Assembly: GCF_023206215.1 (NCBI RefSeq)
Contig: NZ_CP065800.1
Coordinates: 496,001-560,000 of the forward strand
Source: Butyrivibrio fibrisolvens
GTDB lineage: Bacteria > Bacillota > Clostridia > Lachnospirales > Lachnospiraceae
Length of the DNA: 64,000 nucleotides
Direction: 5' to 3'
Position numbers and translations under genes: made by a program. Below, one piece after another: positions 53,957 to 62,969 of the stretch. Each line of letters starts with the position of its first letter. The first letter of the stretch is position 1. Under the pieces are notes generated by a model. It made no database searches, was not told the DNA's origin, and saw only the letters and a program-made list of their open reading frames with translations.

Positions 53957-55717
53957 TCATCTCCACTGCCCGTTTTCGTAGTCAAGTATCTTGGATGTCT
54001 GACTGGGACTGATGATAGAATCTCCGGCCTCATTAATAACACATTTCATACCGGGGAATCCGTTAAGATAAGCGGTTATGATGTTGTGTACATGCACTCC
54101 CTCTATATCCGGAACCTCCATTGCACAGTACATAGGAATAGAATTATCCCTATTGTATAGATATACACCCAGACCTGCCGCATAGAAGGATGTAACATCA
54201 TCAGAAACCTTGAAGGACGCGTAGCCGAATCTTTTCCCGTCAGGATTAATCCACTGCTTTTTGTCAGGAACATCATAAGGAACCTCACTTTGATACATGA
54301 TGCAGGTTCCGCCGTTACCGTTCCACAGCGTCTGATATCCGTTAAAGTGCTCCACCATAAGAGCATACATAGTGACATTGTCGCCGTTTATGATGATACC
54401 GTTCTCGCAGGTATTACGATCCCAGCCAACATTGTCACCATGATCAGCTCTCCATACCCATAGATTGTCACCCACTGTATTATCAAGATCTATAGTGATG
54501 CATGCCTTAGTCTTACAAGGTCTGTCTGATGGAATACCGCCGACTCTAAAGTACATATCGCATAGAAGGGACGGCTTGGCACCATCTTTTTGGCCAAGAT
54601 GAACTAGGTTATCAGATTCACTTATACCTGCATCTACAAGAAGTCCTGCAAGTATCAGATCATCAGCATTATCCGATACAATGCATTCGTTTCCATTTGC
54701 GGATCTAAGCGTTGCAAGGCCCATTCCAAGAAGGATAGTCCCTGAGTTTTTAATATTAATAGCCTTATCAAGTTTATATATTCCAGGAGTGAAAATAATA
54801 CTTTTGCCCTCAGAAAGAGCCTTGTTTATGGTATCTGCATTATCTGTTTTTTCTTTTGCAATATAAAAATCACTAATAGGAAGGACCTTGCCCTCATTAG
54901 TATCCTTCTCCCAGCCATAAGATGCGCTGTCGTTCTTCCAATCAGGCACATAGACTCCAAAGCCGTCCTTGTCATCATATACAAGGAATGGCTTTTCTCT
55001 AACCACTTTTGTAGTATCTACTACGGTATAAGCAGCTTCAGGCCACGTCTTATCCGGCACTCCAGATGCATTGTCACCAGCCATTACAATGTTCCAGTTC
55101 TGACCTGTCCATCCTTTATAGCTGTTATTCCTAGACAGCCACTGCTGCTGACTTCCGGAATCCACTATCCCTTCAATCCTGGAATCTGCAAGAAATCCTC
55201 CGCTTGCCCAGCCGTATTCATCATGAAGAGTAAGGTTCCCATCTACCTGAACTCTTCTCATACCAGTTGCCTGAGACACAGCCCACACTACATCTGACGT
55301 GATCTCAACATTCTCAATGCTTCGCCAGAAATTACAAGTTGCGTTGTGATTAGAAGGGTCATCCGAAAGCCACCTTGCATAAGTATTGATAGCAGATATC
55401 TTAGTATCTGTAGGAAGCATGCCAAGTCCTGCTATCTGAGTATAGAAACCTGCACTTGTAGATACCTCATAGGATCCGGGCATAAAATATATGGCATAGC
55501 GCGCATTATCAAACTGCGCTGTCTCCTGCTTTTCATATATCTTATCAAGAGTTTCCTGCACTTTAGACATATCATCTTCCGGAGAAAAAATATAAACGTT
55601 ATCTCCAAAGATGTCTGTGTGGAAATCTTTAATCTTAACTTTACTTTTTCCGCATCCAACAGCAATCCCAATAAGTGCCACAAGTCCTATAAATAACAAG
55701 TATCTCTTTTTTATCAT
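53957..55717 (-). CDS. lipoprotein with predicted right-handed beta-helix, possible carbohydrate-active protein
   Basis: 586 aa. Lipobox AVGC (Cys22). Many short repeated strands: YAIYFMPGSYEVSTSAGFYT, QIAGLGMLPTD, IIFTPGIYKLDKAINIKNSG, TILLGMGLATLRSANG, DDLILAGLLVDAGISESDNL, NGIIINGDNVTMYALMVEHF. These are the pectate-lyase-like fold also seen in large secreted proteins annotated as coagulation factor 5/8-like or adenylyl cyclase, names I consider unreliable. I cannot assign catalytic residues. It ends in a convergent gap with the Rgg-type gene. The start was chosen at the ATG after GGGGAG. Confidence 0.72.
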   Translation of the reverse strand: MIKKRYLLFIGLVALIGIAVGCGKSKVKIKDFHTDIFGDNVYIFSPEDDMSKVQETLDKIYEKQETAQFDNARYAIYFMPGSYEVSTSAGFYTQIAGLGMLPTDTKISAINTYARWLSDDPSNHNATCNFWRSIENVEITSDVVWAVSQATGMRRVQVDGNLTLHDEYGWASGGFLADSRIEGIVDSGSQQQWLSRNNSYKGWTGQNWNIVMAGDNASGVPDKTWPEAAYTVVDTTKVVREKPFLVYDDKDGFGVYVPDWKNDSASYGWEKDTNEGKVLPISDFYIAKEKTDNADTINKALSEGKSIIFTPGIYKLDKAINIKNSGTILLGMGLATLRSANGNECIVSDNADDLILAGLLVDAGISESDNLVHLGQKDGAKPSLLCDMYFRVGGIPSDRPCKTKACITIDLDNTVGDNLWVWRADHGDNVGWDRNTCENGIIINGDNVTMYALMVEHFNGYQTLWNGNGGTCIMYQSEVPYDVPDKKQWINPDGKRFGYASFKVSDDVTSFYAAGLGVYLYNRDNSIPMYCAMEVPDIEGVHVHNIITAYLNGFPGMKCVINEAGDSIISPSQTSKILDYENGQWR

Positions 55718-55905
55718 GAGTGCATTCTCCCCTGCATACAGCTTTACTATTTTTATATAAAGAATATAGAAAATGCTCACTCCAAAAAAGGTTTCATTTT
55801 ATACTATGGTGTTCTTTTTATTACAAATCAAACTCCCCCATACTAAGAATTTCATATATTTGCAGACTTCCTGCTTAGACGGTGCAGTTTATTATATCTT
55901 CGCCA

Positions 55906-57120
55906 TTATCCATTTCTTCTTTCGATAGCCTTCAATATGAAAATGCTCATAAGTGATAAGATCACTATGCCGCCTCCGACTATTGCAAAGCTTCCCACAC
56001 TCTTAGCATCTACAAAAGCAGAAAAAGAAAATGATCCTACAGGCATGAACAAGACTGCTACAGTGAAGATGATGCTGAACACCCTCCCAAGGAAGTTCTC
56101 GTCAACTGATACCTGAACATGTGACATGAATATAATATTGAAAACTGTTAGTGATATACCAAATATCGCAAAAGGGATAAGGCACAGATACATATTCTGT
56201 AAAGGTGCTATTATTGGTTCAGCCAGCATAGCAATACCCGTGCCTGACAAAAACAGTATCATAATATAGACATTATCCTTAAATCTGTCAGCAGCTTTAG
56301 AGATAACTATAGATCCAAGTATCCCTCCGGCAGCTTCCATAGCAAGCGCTTTACTATAGAAGTTATCAAAGACCCCCTTATACATCACATCCGTATATGG
56401 CAGTAGCAGATTGTATCCTGCCAGGAAGAAATTAACAAGAGCTGATAGTATCACCAAAAAGAAGATCTGCTTCTTGCTTACAAGATACTTTATTCCTTCG
56501 ATTATATCTGTAAAAACATTATTACTGCTCTTACCTTTGGACAGCGCATCCGTAACTCTTACAAGACAGCATTCAAGAAGTGCTGATACCAAAAATGTCA
56601 TAGCATCAAACAAAAGAGCTCCCCTTGTTCCTATAACAGCTACAAGCCCTACACTTAGTATTGGGCCTGTAATACCTATGATCTCGCTTCCTGCATGAGC
56701 TATAGAATTAAAAAAGCCTATACGATCTTTGTAGATCATCTCCCTTACAAGAGATTTATAAGTTGGTGAATTAAAGGCATATACAAGGGCAAGAAGCGCA
56801 TTGGCAGCTATTATAGCCATAGCCATCCTGCCGGAATCAACCAAAAAGCTAAGGACAAAGCATATAAGAGCCGCCAGTAAATCCGTTATTACGACAAGCC
56901 TTTTTCTATTGCCATTGTCAGCCTTAACTCCGCCCACAAGATTGAATATGATCTGGATTATCGTTTCTGAGCTTTGATATAAGGCCAGTACTATAGGCTT
57001 TCCGGCAAAAAAGCTTACGATGCTTATACTATTAGCATAGTCAAATACAATATTTCCAAATTTTGAAGTCCAGCTGCCCAGCCAGAGAAGTGCTTCATTC
57101 TTTTTTATTCCCTTTTCCAT
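55906..57120 (-). CDS. MFS exporter, MFS_3/EntS-like
   Basis: 404 aa, twelve membrane segments. Opening EALLWLGSWTSKFGNIVFDY is typical of the MFS_3 group (macrolide/enterobactin exporters), as is FNLVGGVKADNGNRKRLVVITD (the A-loop region) and FNSPTYKSLVREMIYKDRIGFFNS. A second half repeat with AVNFFLAGYNLLLPYTDVMY-like and EAAGGILGSIVISKAADRF. Substrate unknown. ATG follows GGAGG. A strand-convergent terminator is not visible. Confidence 0.88.
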   Translation of the reverse strand: MEKGIKKNEALLWLGSWTSKFGNIVFDYANSISIVSFFAGKPIVLALYQSSETIIQIIFNLVGGVKADNGNRKRLVVITDLLAALICFVLSFLVDSGRMAMAIIAANALLALVYAFNSPTYKSLVREMIYKDRIGFFNSIAHAGSEIIGITGPILSVGLVAVIGTRGALLFDAMTFLVSALLECCLVRVTDALSKGKSSNNVFTDIIEGIKYLVSKKQIFFLVILSALVNFFLAGYNLLLPYTDVMYKGVFDNFYSKALAMEAAGGILGSIVISKAADRFKDNVYIMILFLSGTGIAMLAEPIIAPLQNMYLCLIPFAIFGISLTVFNIIFMSHVQVSVDENFLGRVFSIIFTVAVLFMPVGSFSFSAFVDAKSVGSFAIVGGGIVILSLMSIFILKAIERRNG

Positions 57121-57308
57121 AATAAAAAACCTCCGTCCGCTTGATTTATACTGAATATATCATCAAGGGACCGGAAGATTTCTATATTTGCATATATGCA
57201 AATTATTCCATTTCTGCCTCGTACTTCTATCATTATCATAAAATATATCCTTACTACTACCGGGCAGATTCTATATTCCCCTTAAGAAACCGGCAACATA
57301 ATTAGCAC

Positions 57309-57344
57309 AAAAAAGGGTTTCAAGCCTAAGCCTGAAACCCTTTA
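57309..57344 (-). terminator. terminator of the SPFH gene
   Basis: Minus strand: AAAGGGTTTCA, GGCTTAGGCT, TGAAACCCTTTTTT, about 55 bp past the stop. Confidence 0.85.
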
Positions 57345-57398
57345 TACAATAGATCAATATTTAACTGATAATGGAATGATACTTACATCAATGTCAGA

Positions 57399-58331
57399 TC
57401 ATTTCTTGGAATCATCCTTAACGATCTCTTTGAAAGAGGTTGCAAGTCCTGCAAGACCCTGGATTTCTGAAGGGATGATGATCTTGGTAGCATTGCCGTT
57501 GGCAGCCTTTTCAAAAGCCTCCAAAGACTTGATAGTAAGAACTGACTCGTCAGCTCCTGCCTCTTTGATCATACGGATACCTTCTGCATTAGCAGCCTGT
57601 ACGGCACGGATAGCCTGAGCGCGACCTTCTGCTTCGCGGATCTCTTTCTCCTTCTGAGCTTCAGCTGCAAGGATTGTAGCCTGCTTCTTAGCTTCAGCTT
57701 CAAGGATCTGTGATTCCTTCTTACCTTCTGCTACAAGGACTGTTGACTTCTTCTCACCTTCTGCACGGAGGATAGCTTCACGTCTTTCACGCTCTGCTTT
57801 CATCTGCTTCTCCATCGCATCTCTTATTGCAACAGGAGGGTTGATGTTCTTAAGCTCTACTCTTGTAACCTTGATGCCCCAAGGATCTGTAGCAATATCA
57901 AGAAGTGATCTCATCTGAGTATTGATAGTCTCACGGCTTGTAAGTGTCTGGTCGAGTTCCATATCACCGATGATGTTACGAAGTGTTGTAGCTGTGAGAG
58001 TCTCAATAGCCATGATCGGATTCTCTACGCGATATGTATAAAGCTTAGGATCTGTGATCATGAAGAATACTACTGAGTCGATCTGCATTGTAACATTATC
58101 CTTAGTGATAACGGGCTGAGGTGGGAAGTCACACACCTGCTCTTTTAAGTTGACTCTCTTGGCAACTCTTTCGAAGAAAGGTACAAGGAAATGAATTCCG
58201 GCCTTCCAGGTACATTTGTAAGTACCAAGGTTCTCAATTACATATTCATAAGACTGTGGAACGATCTTAAAGCATGATGCTAAAAGAATTACGATGATGA
58301 TTAAAATAATAGCGATTACTATTCCTGTCAT
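57399..58331 (-). CDS. SPFH/band-7 (paraslipin, QmcA-like) membrane protein
   Basis: 310 aa. One N-terminal membrane segment (IVIAIILIIIVILLASCF) then the SPFH domain: IVPQSYEYVIENLGTYK, VNLKEQVCDFPPQPVITKDN, VENPIMAIETLTATTLRNII, LTSRETINTQMRSLLDIATD and VELKNINPPVAIRDAME. A long Glu/Lys/Ala coiled coil (about 185-245) follows, and a C-terminal helix. It scaffolds membrane domains with NfeD, whose gene ends 11 bp upstream. Confidence 0.93.
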   Translation of the reverse strand: MTGIVIAIILIIIVILLASCFKIVPQSYEYVIENLGTYKCTWKAGIHFLVPFFERVAKRVNLKEQVCDFPPQPVITKDNVTMQIDSVVFFMITDPKLYTYRVENPIMAIETLTATTLRNIIGDMELDQTLTSRETINTQMRSLLDIATDPWGIKVTRVELKNINPPVAIRDAMEKQMKAERERREAILRAEGEKKSTVLVAEGKKESQILEAEAKKQATILAAEAQKEKEIREAEGRAQAIRAVQAANAEGIRMIKEAGADESVLTIKSLEAFEKAANGNATKIIIPSEIQGLAGLATSFKEIVKDDSKK

Positions 58332-58342
58332 AGTTCTCCTCC

Positions 58343-58789
58343 TTAATTTGTGTTTACTTTTTCTACTATAAGTTTTACACCGTCAATAGCTTTTATTATA
58401 ACAGTTTGTCCGGCGGATATCTTAACTTCGTCAAAAGATGATCTTGCAGACCAGTCCATACCTTCAACATTGACCTGGCCTAATCCTTGCTGATTGTCTA
58501 TATCAGATGTTACTCTTGCACGCTTGCCTACAAGGCTTCCTGCATTGGTCTCAACCGTCTTATTACCAAAATGCTCTTTGGCGATAGGTCTTATCACTGC
58601 CATGATAAGAGCTGATACGATTGCAAAAGCAACTACCTGAGCAAATATCGGAACTCCTATCTGAGCCATAACAGCTGCAACAAGGCACCCAAAGGCAAAC
58701 CAGATGCTGACAAGAGATGCTGTTGCCGCTTCAACTATGATACATACAAGAAGCAGTACCAGCCAGACAACAACCATATTTATCTCCAT
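58343..58789 (-). CDS. NfeD-family membrane protein (short form)
   Basis: 148 aa. Two to three membrane segments in the first 80 residues (VVVWLVLLLVCIIVEAATAS, WFAFGCLVAAVMAQIGV, QVVAFAIVSALIMAVIRPI) and a C-terminal OB-fold domain (SLVGKRARVTSDIDNQQGLG, QVNVEGMDWSARSS, VIIKAIDGVKLIVE). Standard partner of SPFH proteins; 11-bp spacing implies one operon. ATG follows AGGAG. Confidence 0.93.
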   Translation of the reverse strand: MEINMVVVWLVLLLVCIIVEAATASLVSIWFAFGCLVAAVMAQIGVPIFAQVVAFAIVSALIMAVIRPIAKEHFGNKTVETNAGSLVGKRARVTSDIDNQQGLGQVNVEGMDWSARSSFDEVKISAGQTVIIKAIDGVKLIVEKVNTN

Positions 58790-59018
58790 GCAAAACTCCT
58801 TTCTCCCAAAAGACAGCTTCAGGAATCTCTCTGTTTTCTATAGTATACCCTAAACTGTACTTATGATAAATATATAACAAGTCAGTTTTAGCATATTCTA
58901 ATTTGCTCTTTTCGCACATTAGATATCTAAAATATACAATCAATCCAAATAGTAGACTATGTCAAATGCTTATATACTAAAGCTACCTGGATTGGCCTGC
59001 ATACAAGTGAGAGTTATA

Positions 59019-59052
59019 TAAAAACTCCCCTGCCATCATCTTAGCAGGAGAG
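59019..59052 (-). terminator. terminator of the SleB/SH3 hydrolase gene
   Basis: Minus strand: CTCTCCTGC, loop ~9, GCAGGGGAG, TTTTTATAT, about 45 bp past the stop. Confidence 0.75.
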
Positions 59053-59095
59053 CCATGATCCGTCGCTTATGTAGCATCCGGATAAATATTTAGTT

Positions 59096-60183
59096 TTACC
59101 AGAATACATGATCCTGTATTACGTAACCACCGTCGTGGTGACCTACACGCTTAAAATGGGTAGCTCCACCTACGGTAGTCTCACCGTTGATAGCAGCCTG
59201 CGCTGCCTGCATACAGCTATCGCTTATCTTGCCGCTATTATAGACCTCAGCCACTTTGCCGTTAAGGGCAGGTGTGAACTGGCCTGAAGCGTAGATAACA
59301 TCATATATTGTATTAGGATATGCAGCACTCTTGACGCGGTTCATAACAACTGCTCCGACGCCTACCTTGCCATCATATGGCTGGTTGCCTGCTTCGCACT
59401 GAATAAGTGCAGCAAGGAGCTTAACTTCATCGCCATCTGCCTGTACAGCTTCACGCTGACGTGTCATCTCGGCCTTCTTGGCTTCCTCTTCACGAAGCTT
59501 GATAGCAGCAAGAGTCTCTCCGGCATCAAGTCTGAAATCCGTAGTTACATATTTAGCCTGTACATAGCCTTCTTCATCGTCGTATTCAACGCTGATCCAG
59601 CCATTTCCAAGATCTTCGATTATATCCAGCTGATCGCCCTTTGTTATAACTCCAAGAGAATCTGAAGAAGTAGTTGCCTCACTTCTTACATAAAGAGCAT
59701 TGGTAGTTACAGTTATGACTTCACTTCCAACTTCAGAAGCAAGCTCTTTAGCATCCTCTCCAAAGAGAAGATAATCATCATCTGCCCATCCTACCAGATC
59801 ACCTGATTCTATTTTAGTCCATCCGTCCTTCTGTTCCAGAATGCGTCCGCCACAGTCCTTATAAAGTACTCCGGCTTTCTCCGCACTATCGCTCGGTTCG
59901 GTTCTGACATTTAGTGTCTTACTGACATTGGCCATGACCAGATCTGAGCTGTACCCTGCGACATATGATGTACCTGCACCATCTGTCTTCTCTGCGTTCT
60001 CCTGAATAGCTTGTGCTGATTCCTGCGCTTTTTCAATTTCATCCTGATCATCCTCATCGGATGCACCAATCACAGAAGCTACACCAACCCCACCGGCCTT
60101 TGCTGTTATTCCCAAATCGGGTGTGAGCATTAAAGCTGACAACAAAAGGCTCGTGAGAAGAACACTCGCTCTCTTCTTTTCAT
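59096..60183 (-). pseudogene. SleB-type cell-wall hydrolase with SH3 domains; signal peptide frame interrupted
   Basis: The body (at least 349 codons, open to beyond 60145) has two bacterial SH3 domains (VSKTLNVRTEPSDSAEKAGV and TNALYVRSEATTSSDSLGVI, each ~60 residues), a helical linker, and a C-terminal SleB/Hydrolase_2 domain (LLAALIQCEAGNQPYDGKVG with the catalytic Glu, VGAVVMNRVKSAAYPNTIYD, FTPALNGKVAEVYNSG). It would cut peptidoglycan. The only ATG with a ribosome site (60181-60183, AGAGGG upstream) reads MKRRERV in another frame. Two bases in the GAAGAGAGCG run shift it off an otherwise perfect signal peptide (KRASVLLTSLLLSALML). In-frame starts downstream (TTG 60145) lack a site. May be a sequencing or phase-variation indel rather than a dead gene. 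Confidence 0.7.
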
Positions 60184-60241
60184 AAGCTTTGTCCCTCTTA
60201 TGGATTTTTTGTTAATTTTCTTTTAAAAATCCACAAGAGAC

Positions 60242-60270
60242 ATCTTAACATTTGGACACAGCTTTGTCAA
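60242..60270 (-). promoter_or_regulatory. sigma-A promoter of the cell-wall hydrolase
   Basis: TTGACA (60265-60270), 17 bp, TAAGAT (60242-60247) on the minus strand. Predicted leader about 52 nt to the ATG at 60183. Confidence 0.75.
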
Positions 60271-60582
60271 ATCGGGAGTTTCCGCGCAATGGCTTCCAGT
60301 CTGGATTTACCTTGATTTCAAAGGGTTTTGTGGGCCATTTCCCAATAATATAGTTAAAGGTTTTTATGTAGTTATATTACCATTTTTTAGAATTATTAAG
60401 ACCGGCTTAATTTGTATTCTCTTTATTTTCAGCCGAACAAGTCAGATGCAGTAACCACAGATTGGATAGATTCTATTTTTTATTTTTTCACTGTGACCTA
60501 TATGCACTTGTCTCCGTCTCATATATTGAAAGCATCATAAGGACTATAATTCCATAATGCTAATGTAAAGCAAATATAATGA

Positions 60583-60622
60583 TGCATGTGCCAAGAATTT
60601 CTTTTGACATCTTATGACTACT
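60583..60622. repeat. GGTGTCAAAAG palindrome, degenerate copy
   Basis: TGTGCCAAGAATTTCTTTTGACATC with flank TTATGACTAC; aligns with 52621-52664 with several changes. Lies 37 bp before the serpin start. Confidence 0.6.
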
Positions 60623-60658
60623 GCACTCGCTACTAATATATGTTAAAGGAGACTACTC

Positions 60659-62029
60659 ATGAAAAAAAGAATAATATCATCATTCCTTACAATCCTGGCA
60701 ATTTCAAATCTTATAACAGGATGTTCCAGCCCTGTTGTTTCGATGGAGGACAACAAGACTCAAAGCACTTCAAATACCACAGATATCACCGATGCCAATG
60801 ATCAGTCTAAAAGCTCAACCACCTTCAATGATACCGATCTATCCAATGTTCCGGATATCACAAGTGACTATGACCCGTCAAATGTTTCAGCAGATACCAC
60901 CTTAGCCGGTAGCGAAAACTTTAACACTGCGCTCATACAATACATAAGCGAAAACCGCCTAAAAGATGAGAACTTCATGATATCCCCAACTTCTTTTAGA
61001 GCCGCCATGGCACTAGCAATCGCGGGTGCTGATAACGATACCAAAGATGAACTGCTTCATGCTATGGGATTTAATGACATGGAAGAACTTGTAGCATGGT
61101 ATACAGGTGTTACCGGATCTATTGACAACTTTAACAAGTTGTTAGAAGAGGACAAGGCATATTATAACGATAATAGAGAAGACTTCGATGATAACTCTTC
61201 AGAGCCTGATGGTGCATTCGAACTTGAGAATTCCATATGGCGTAACACCACAAGTGCAAGTGGTGAACTCTCACAAGATTATATGAACTATGTAGCCAAG
61301 AACTTTGATGCTACTGCGTGCAACGTATCTGCTGACGAGATCACTGATACCGTTAATAACTGGATCAAGGATAGCACAGACGGACTTATAGATTCCATCA
61401 GCGACGATCTGTCACTTGTAGATCTCGTACTGATCAATACCTTATATCTAAAAACAGCCTGGGCAGAAAGCTTTAATGAAGGGGGATCAGATGATTTTAC
61501 AACTATTCAGGGAGATATAGTAAAAAAAGACTATATATATCAGGAAGATACATATAAATACTATGAGGATAGTGACTGTACATTCGTTGTAATACCTTTG
61601 AATGGCGGGATAGATGCAGTATTTATCCTAGGCGACGCTACAGATGTGATGACCAAAATACCTGAAGCATCCTATGAAGATGTCAATGTATGTATACCAA
61701 AATTTGAAACAGAAACAACATTTAGTAATGACGATCTTATAACATTTTGCCAGGAACGCGGCGCGTATTCTGCCTTTGGATCAGATGCTGACTTTTCTCT
61801 TATGAGCAGCGAGATGAACCTGTATATATCTGATATTATTCAGAAAACCAAAATAGAAGTTGATGAAAATGGCATCAAGGCAGCTGCTGCCACGGCCGTC
61901 ATGATGAGCGAAACATGTGCAGAACCGGGAGAAGTAATAAATTTTATCGCTAATCAACCGTTTACATATATGATCCTCACTGACAGTGAAACTCCGGAAC
62001 TCCTGTTCTATGGTCAGCTGGTAAAATAA
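60659..62029 (+). CDS. serpin lipoprotein (serine protease inhibitor)
   Basis: 456 aa. Lipobox ITGC (Cys22), then a ~65-residue Ser/Thr/Asp linker. Serpin fold motifs: NFMISPTSFRAAMALAIAGA, DTKDELLHAMGF, TDTVNNWIKDSTDGLIDSI, LVLINTLYLKTAWAESFNEG, and the hinge ENGIKAAAATAVMMSE (Ala-rich, needed for the inhibitory conformational change) before NQPFTYMILTD near the end. The hinge says it is likely inhibitory; the reactive bond lies near MMSETCAEPG but I cannot fix P1. ATG follows AAAGGAGA. It would trap extracellular serine proteases. Confidence 0.92.
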   Translation: MKKRIISSFLTILAISNLITGCSSPVVSMEDNKTQSTSNTTDITDANDQSKSSTTFNDTDLSNVPDITSDYDPSNVSADTTLAGSENFNTALIQYISENRLKDENFMISPTSFRAAMALAIAGADNDTKDELLHAMGFNDMEELVAWYTGVTGSIDNFNKLLEEDKAYYNDNREDFDDNSSEPDGAFELENSIWRNTTSASGELSQDYMNYVAKNFDATACNVSADEITDTVNNWIKDSTDGLIDSISDDLSLVDLVLINTLYLKTAWAESFNEGGSDDFTTIQGDIVKKDYIYQEDTYKYYEDSDCTFVVIPLNGGIDAVFILGDATDVMTKIPEASYEDVNVCIPKFETETTFSNDDLITFCQERGAYSAFGSDADFSLMSSEMNLYISDIIQKTKIEVDENGIKAAAATAVMMSETCAEPGEVINFIANQPFTYMILTDSETPELLFYGQLVK

Positions 62030-62068
62030 CTTCCCGGCTAAGATCTATCTGTATCTTAGCCAGGGAGC
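62030..62068. terminator. convergent terminator, serpin / proC
   Basis: CTTCCCGGCTAAGAT - 8 nt - ATCTTAGCCAGGGAG, between two convergent stop codons; no long T-run. Confidence 0.6.
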
Positions 62069-62076
62069 TATACATA

Positions 62077-62871
62077 TTATAACTGCTTAGTCTTATCTAT
62101 GCAGGCCTTGATAGCATCGATCACAGCTCCTCTGAATCCCTTCTCTTCAAGGACTCTAACTGCTGCTATCGTAGTACCTCCGGGTGAACATACCATATCT
62201 TTGAGTTCTCCGGGGTGCTTGCCGGTCTCAAGTACCATCTTGGCACTTCCAAGAAGGGACTGTGCAGCAAACTGATAAGCCTGCTTCCTTGGCATTCCGC
62301 CTTCTACGGCAGCATCGGCCATAGCTTCTATGAACATGAAGGCATATGCAGGGCTTGATCCGCTGACACCACCTACTACGTCCATAAGATTCTCATTGAC
62401 AACACTTGCCTGTCCGAAGCTTTCGAATATAGTCATGGCAAATGCAAGCTCTTCATCAGATACAAGCTCGTTACGACAAACCGCTGTACATCCTTCGCCT
62501 ACAAGGGCAGGTGTATTAGGCATAACACGGATAAGCTTGACCCTCTTTTCAAAAGCGCCTTCGATCCATTTAAGAGTCTTACCTGCAGCAATAGATATCA
62601 CAAGCTTGTCTTCATCAACATCATCCATTATCTCAGCAATGACCTGAGTGAAGTACTGAGGCTTAACCGCAAGGATTATAACATCTGCTTCCTTTGCTAC
62701 CTTGCGATTGGAATCTCTTGTCTGAATCCCGAATTTCTCGCTTACTTTCTCGCAGGTCTTCTTAGTAGCAGCTGAACCGATTATATCTTCACAGGATACG
62801 ATATCCTTCTTTAAGATGCCACCAATCATGGCCTTAGCCATATTTCCAAGTCCGATAAAACCTATAACCAT
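62077..62871 (-). CDS. proC: pyrroline-5-carboxylate reductase
   Basis: 264 aa, last step of proline synthesis. Rossmann start IGFIGLGNMAKAMIGGIL, then ADVIILAVKPQYFTQVI, SIAAGKTLKWIEGAF, LIRVMPNTPALVGEGCTAVC, and the signature segment VVGGVSGSSPAYAFMFIEAMADAAVEGGMPRKQAY (quoted in two parts: SGSSPAYAFMFIEAMADA, VEGGMPRKQAY), then CSPGGTTIAAVRVLEEKGFR. ATG follows AAGGAGG. Confidence 0.96.
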   Translation of the reverse strand: MVIGFIGLGNMAKAMIGGILKKDIVSCEDIIGSAATKKTCEKVSEKFGIQTRDSNRKVAKEADVIILAVKPQYFTQVIAEIMDDVDEDKLVISIAAGKTLKWIEGAFEKRVKLIRVMPNTPALVGEGCTAVCRNELVSDEELAFAMTIFESFGQASVVNENLMDVVGGVSGSSPAYAFMFIEAMADAAVEGGMPRKQAYQFAAQSLLGSAKMVLETGKHPGELKDMVCSPGGTTIAAVRVLEEKGFRGAVIDAIKACIDKTKQL

Positions 62872-62969
62872 TGCTTGCCTCCTTATATACCTTTTGTATT
62901 AACTTAATCCCGGTTGTTTTTACTTATGACTATTGCCATCTCTGTAATACAACCGGGCAGTTTTCTTAT

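Larger units (their letters stand above)
60184..60658. other. divergent intergenic region, hydrolase / serpin
   Basis: 475 bp. Holds the hydrolase promoter (60242-60270), a CGGGAGTTTCCGCGCAATGG motif above it, AT-rich filler, and a degenerate GGTGTCAAAAG palindrome (60583-60622) just before the serpin gene. The serpin promoter could not be placed. Confidence 0.5.

Noticed and set aside
52434-54000. Short pheromone peptide gene next to the Rgg-type regulator
   Set aside because: Neither flank shows a small ORF with a ribosome site and hydrophobic peptide; flanks are repeat DNA and AT-rich spacer.
60184-60300. c-di-AMP (ydaO) riboswitch before the SH3/SleB hydrolase
   Set aside because: Such genes often carry one, but the promoter is only about 52 nt from the start codon, leaving no room for the ~150-nt aptamer.
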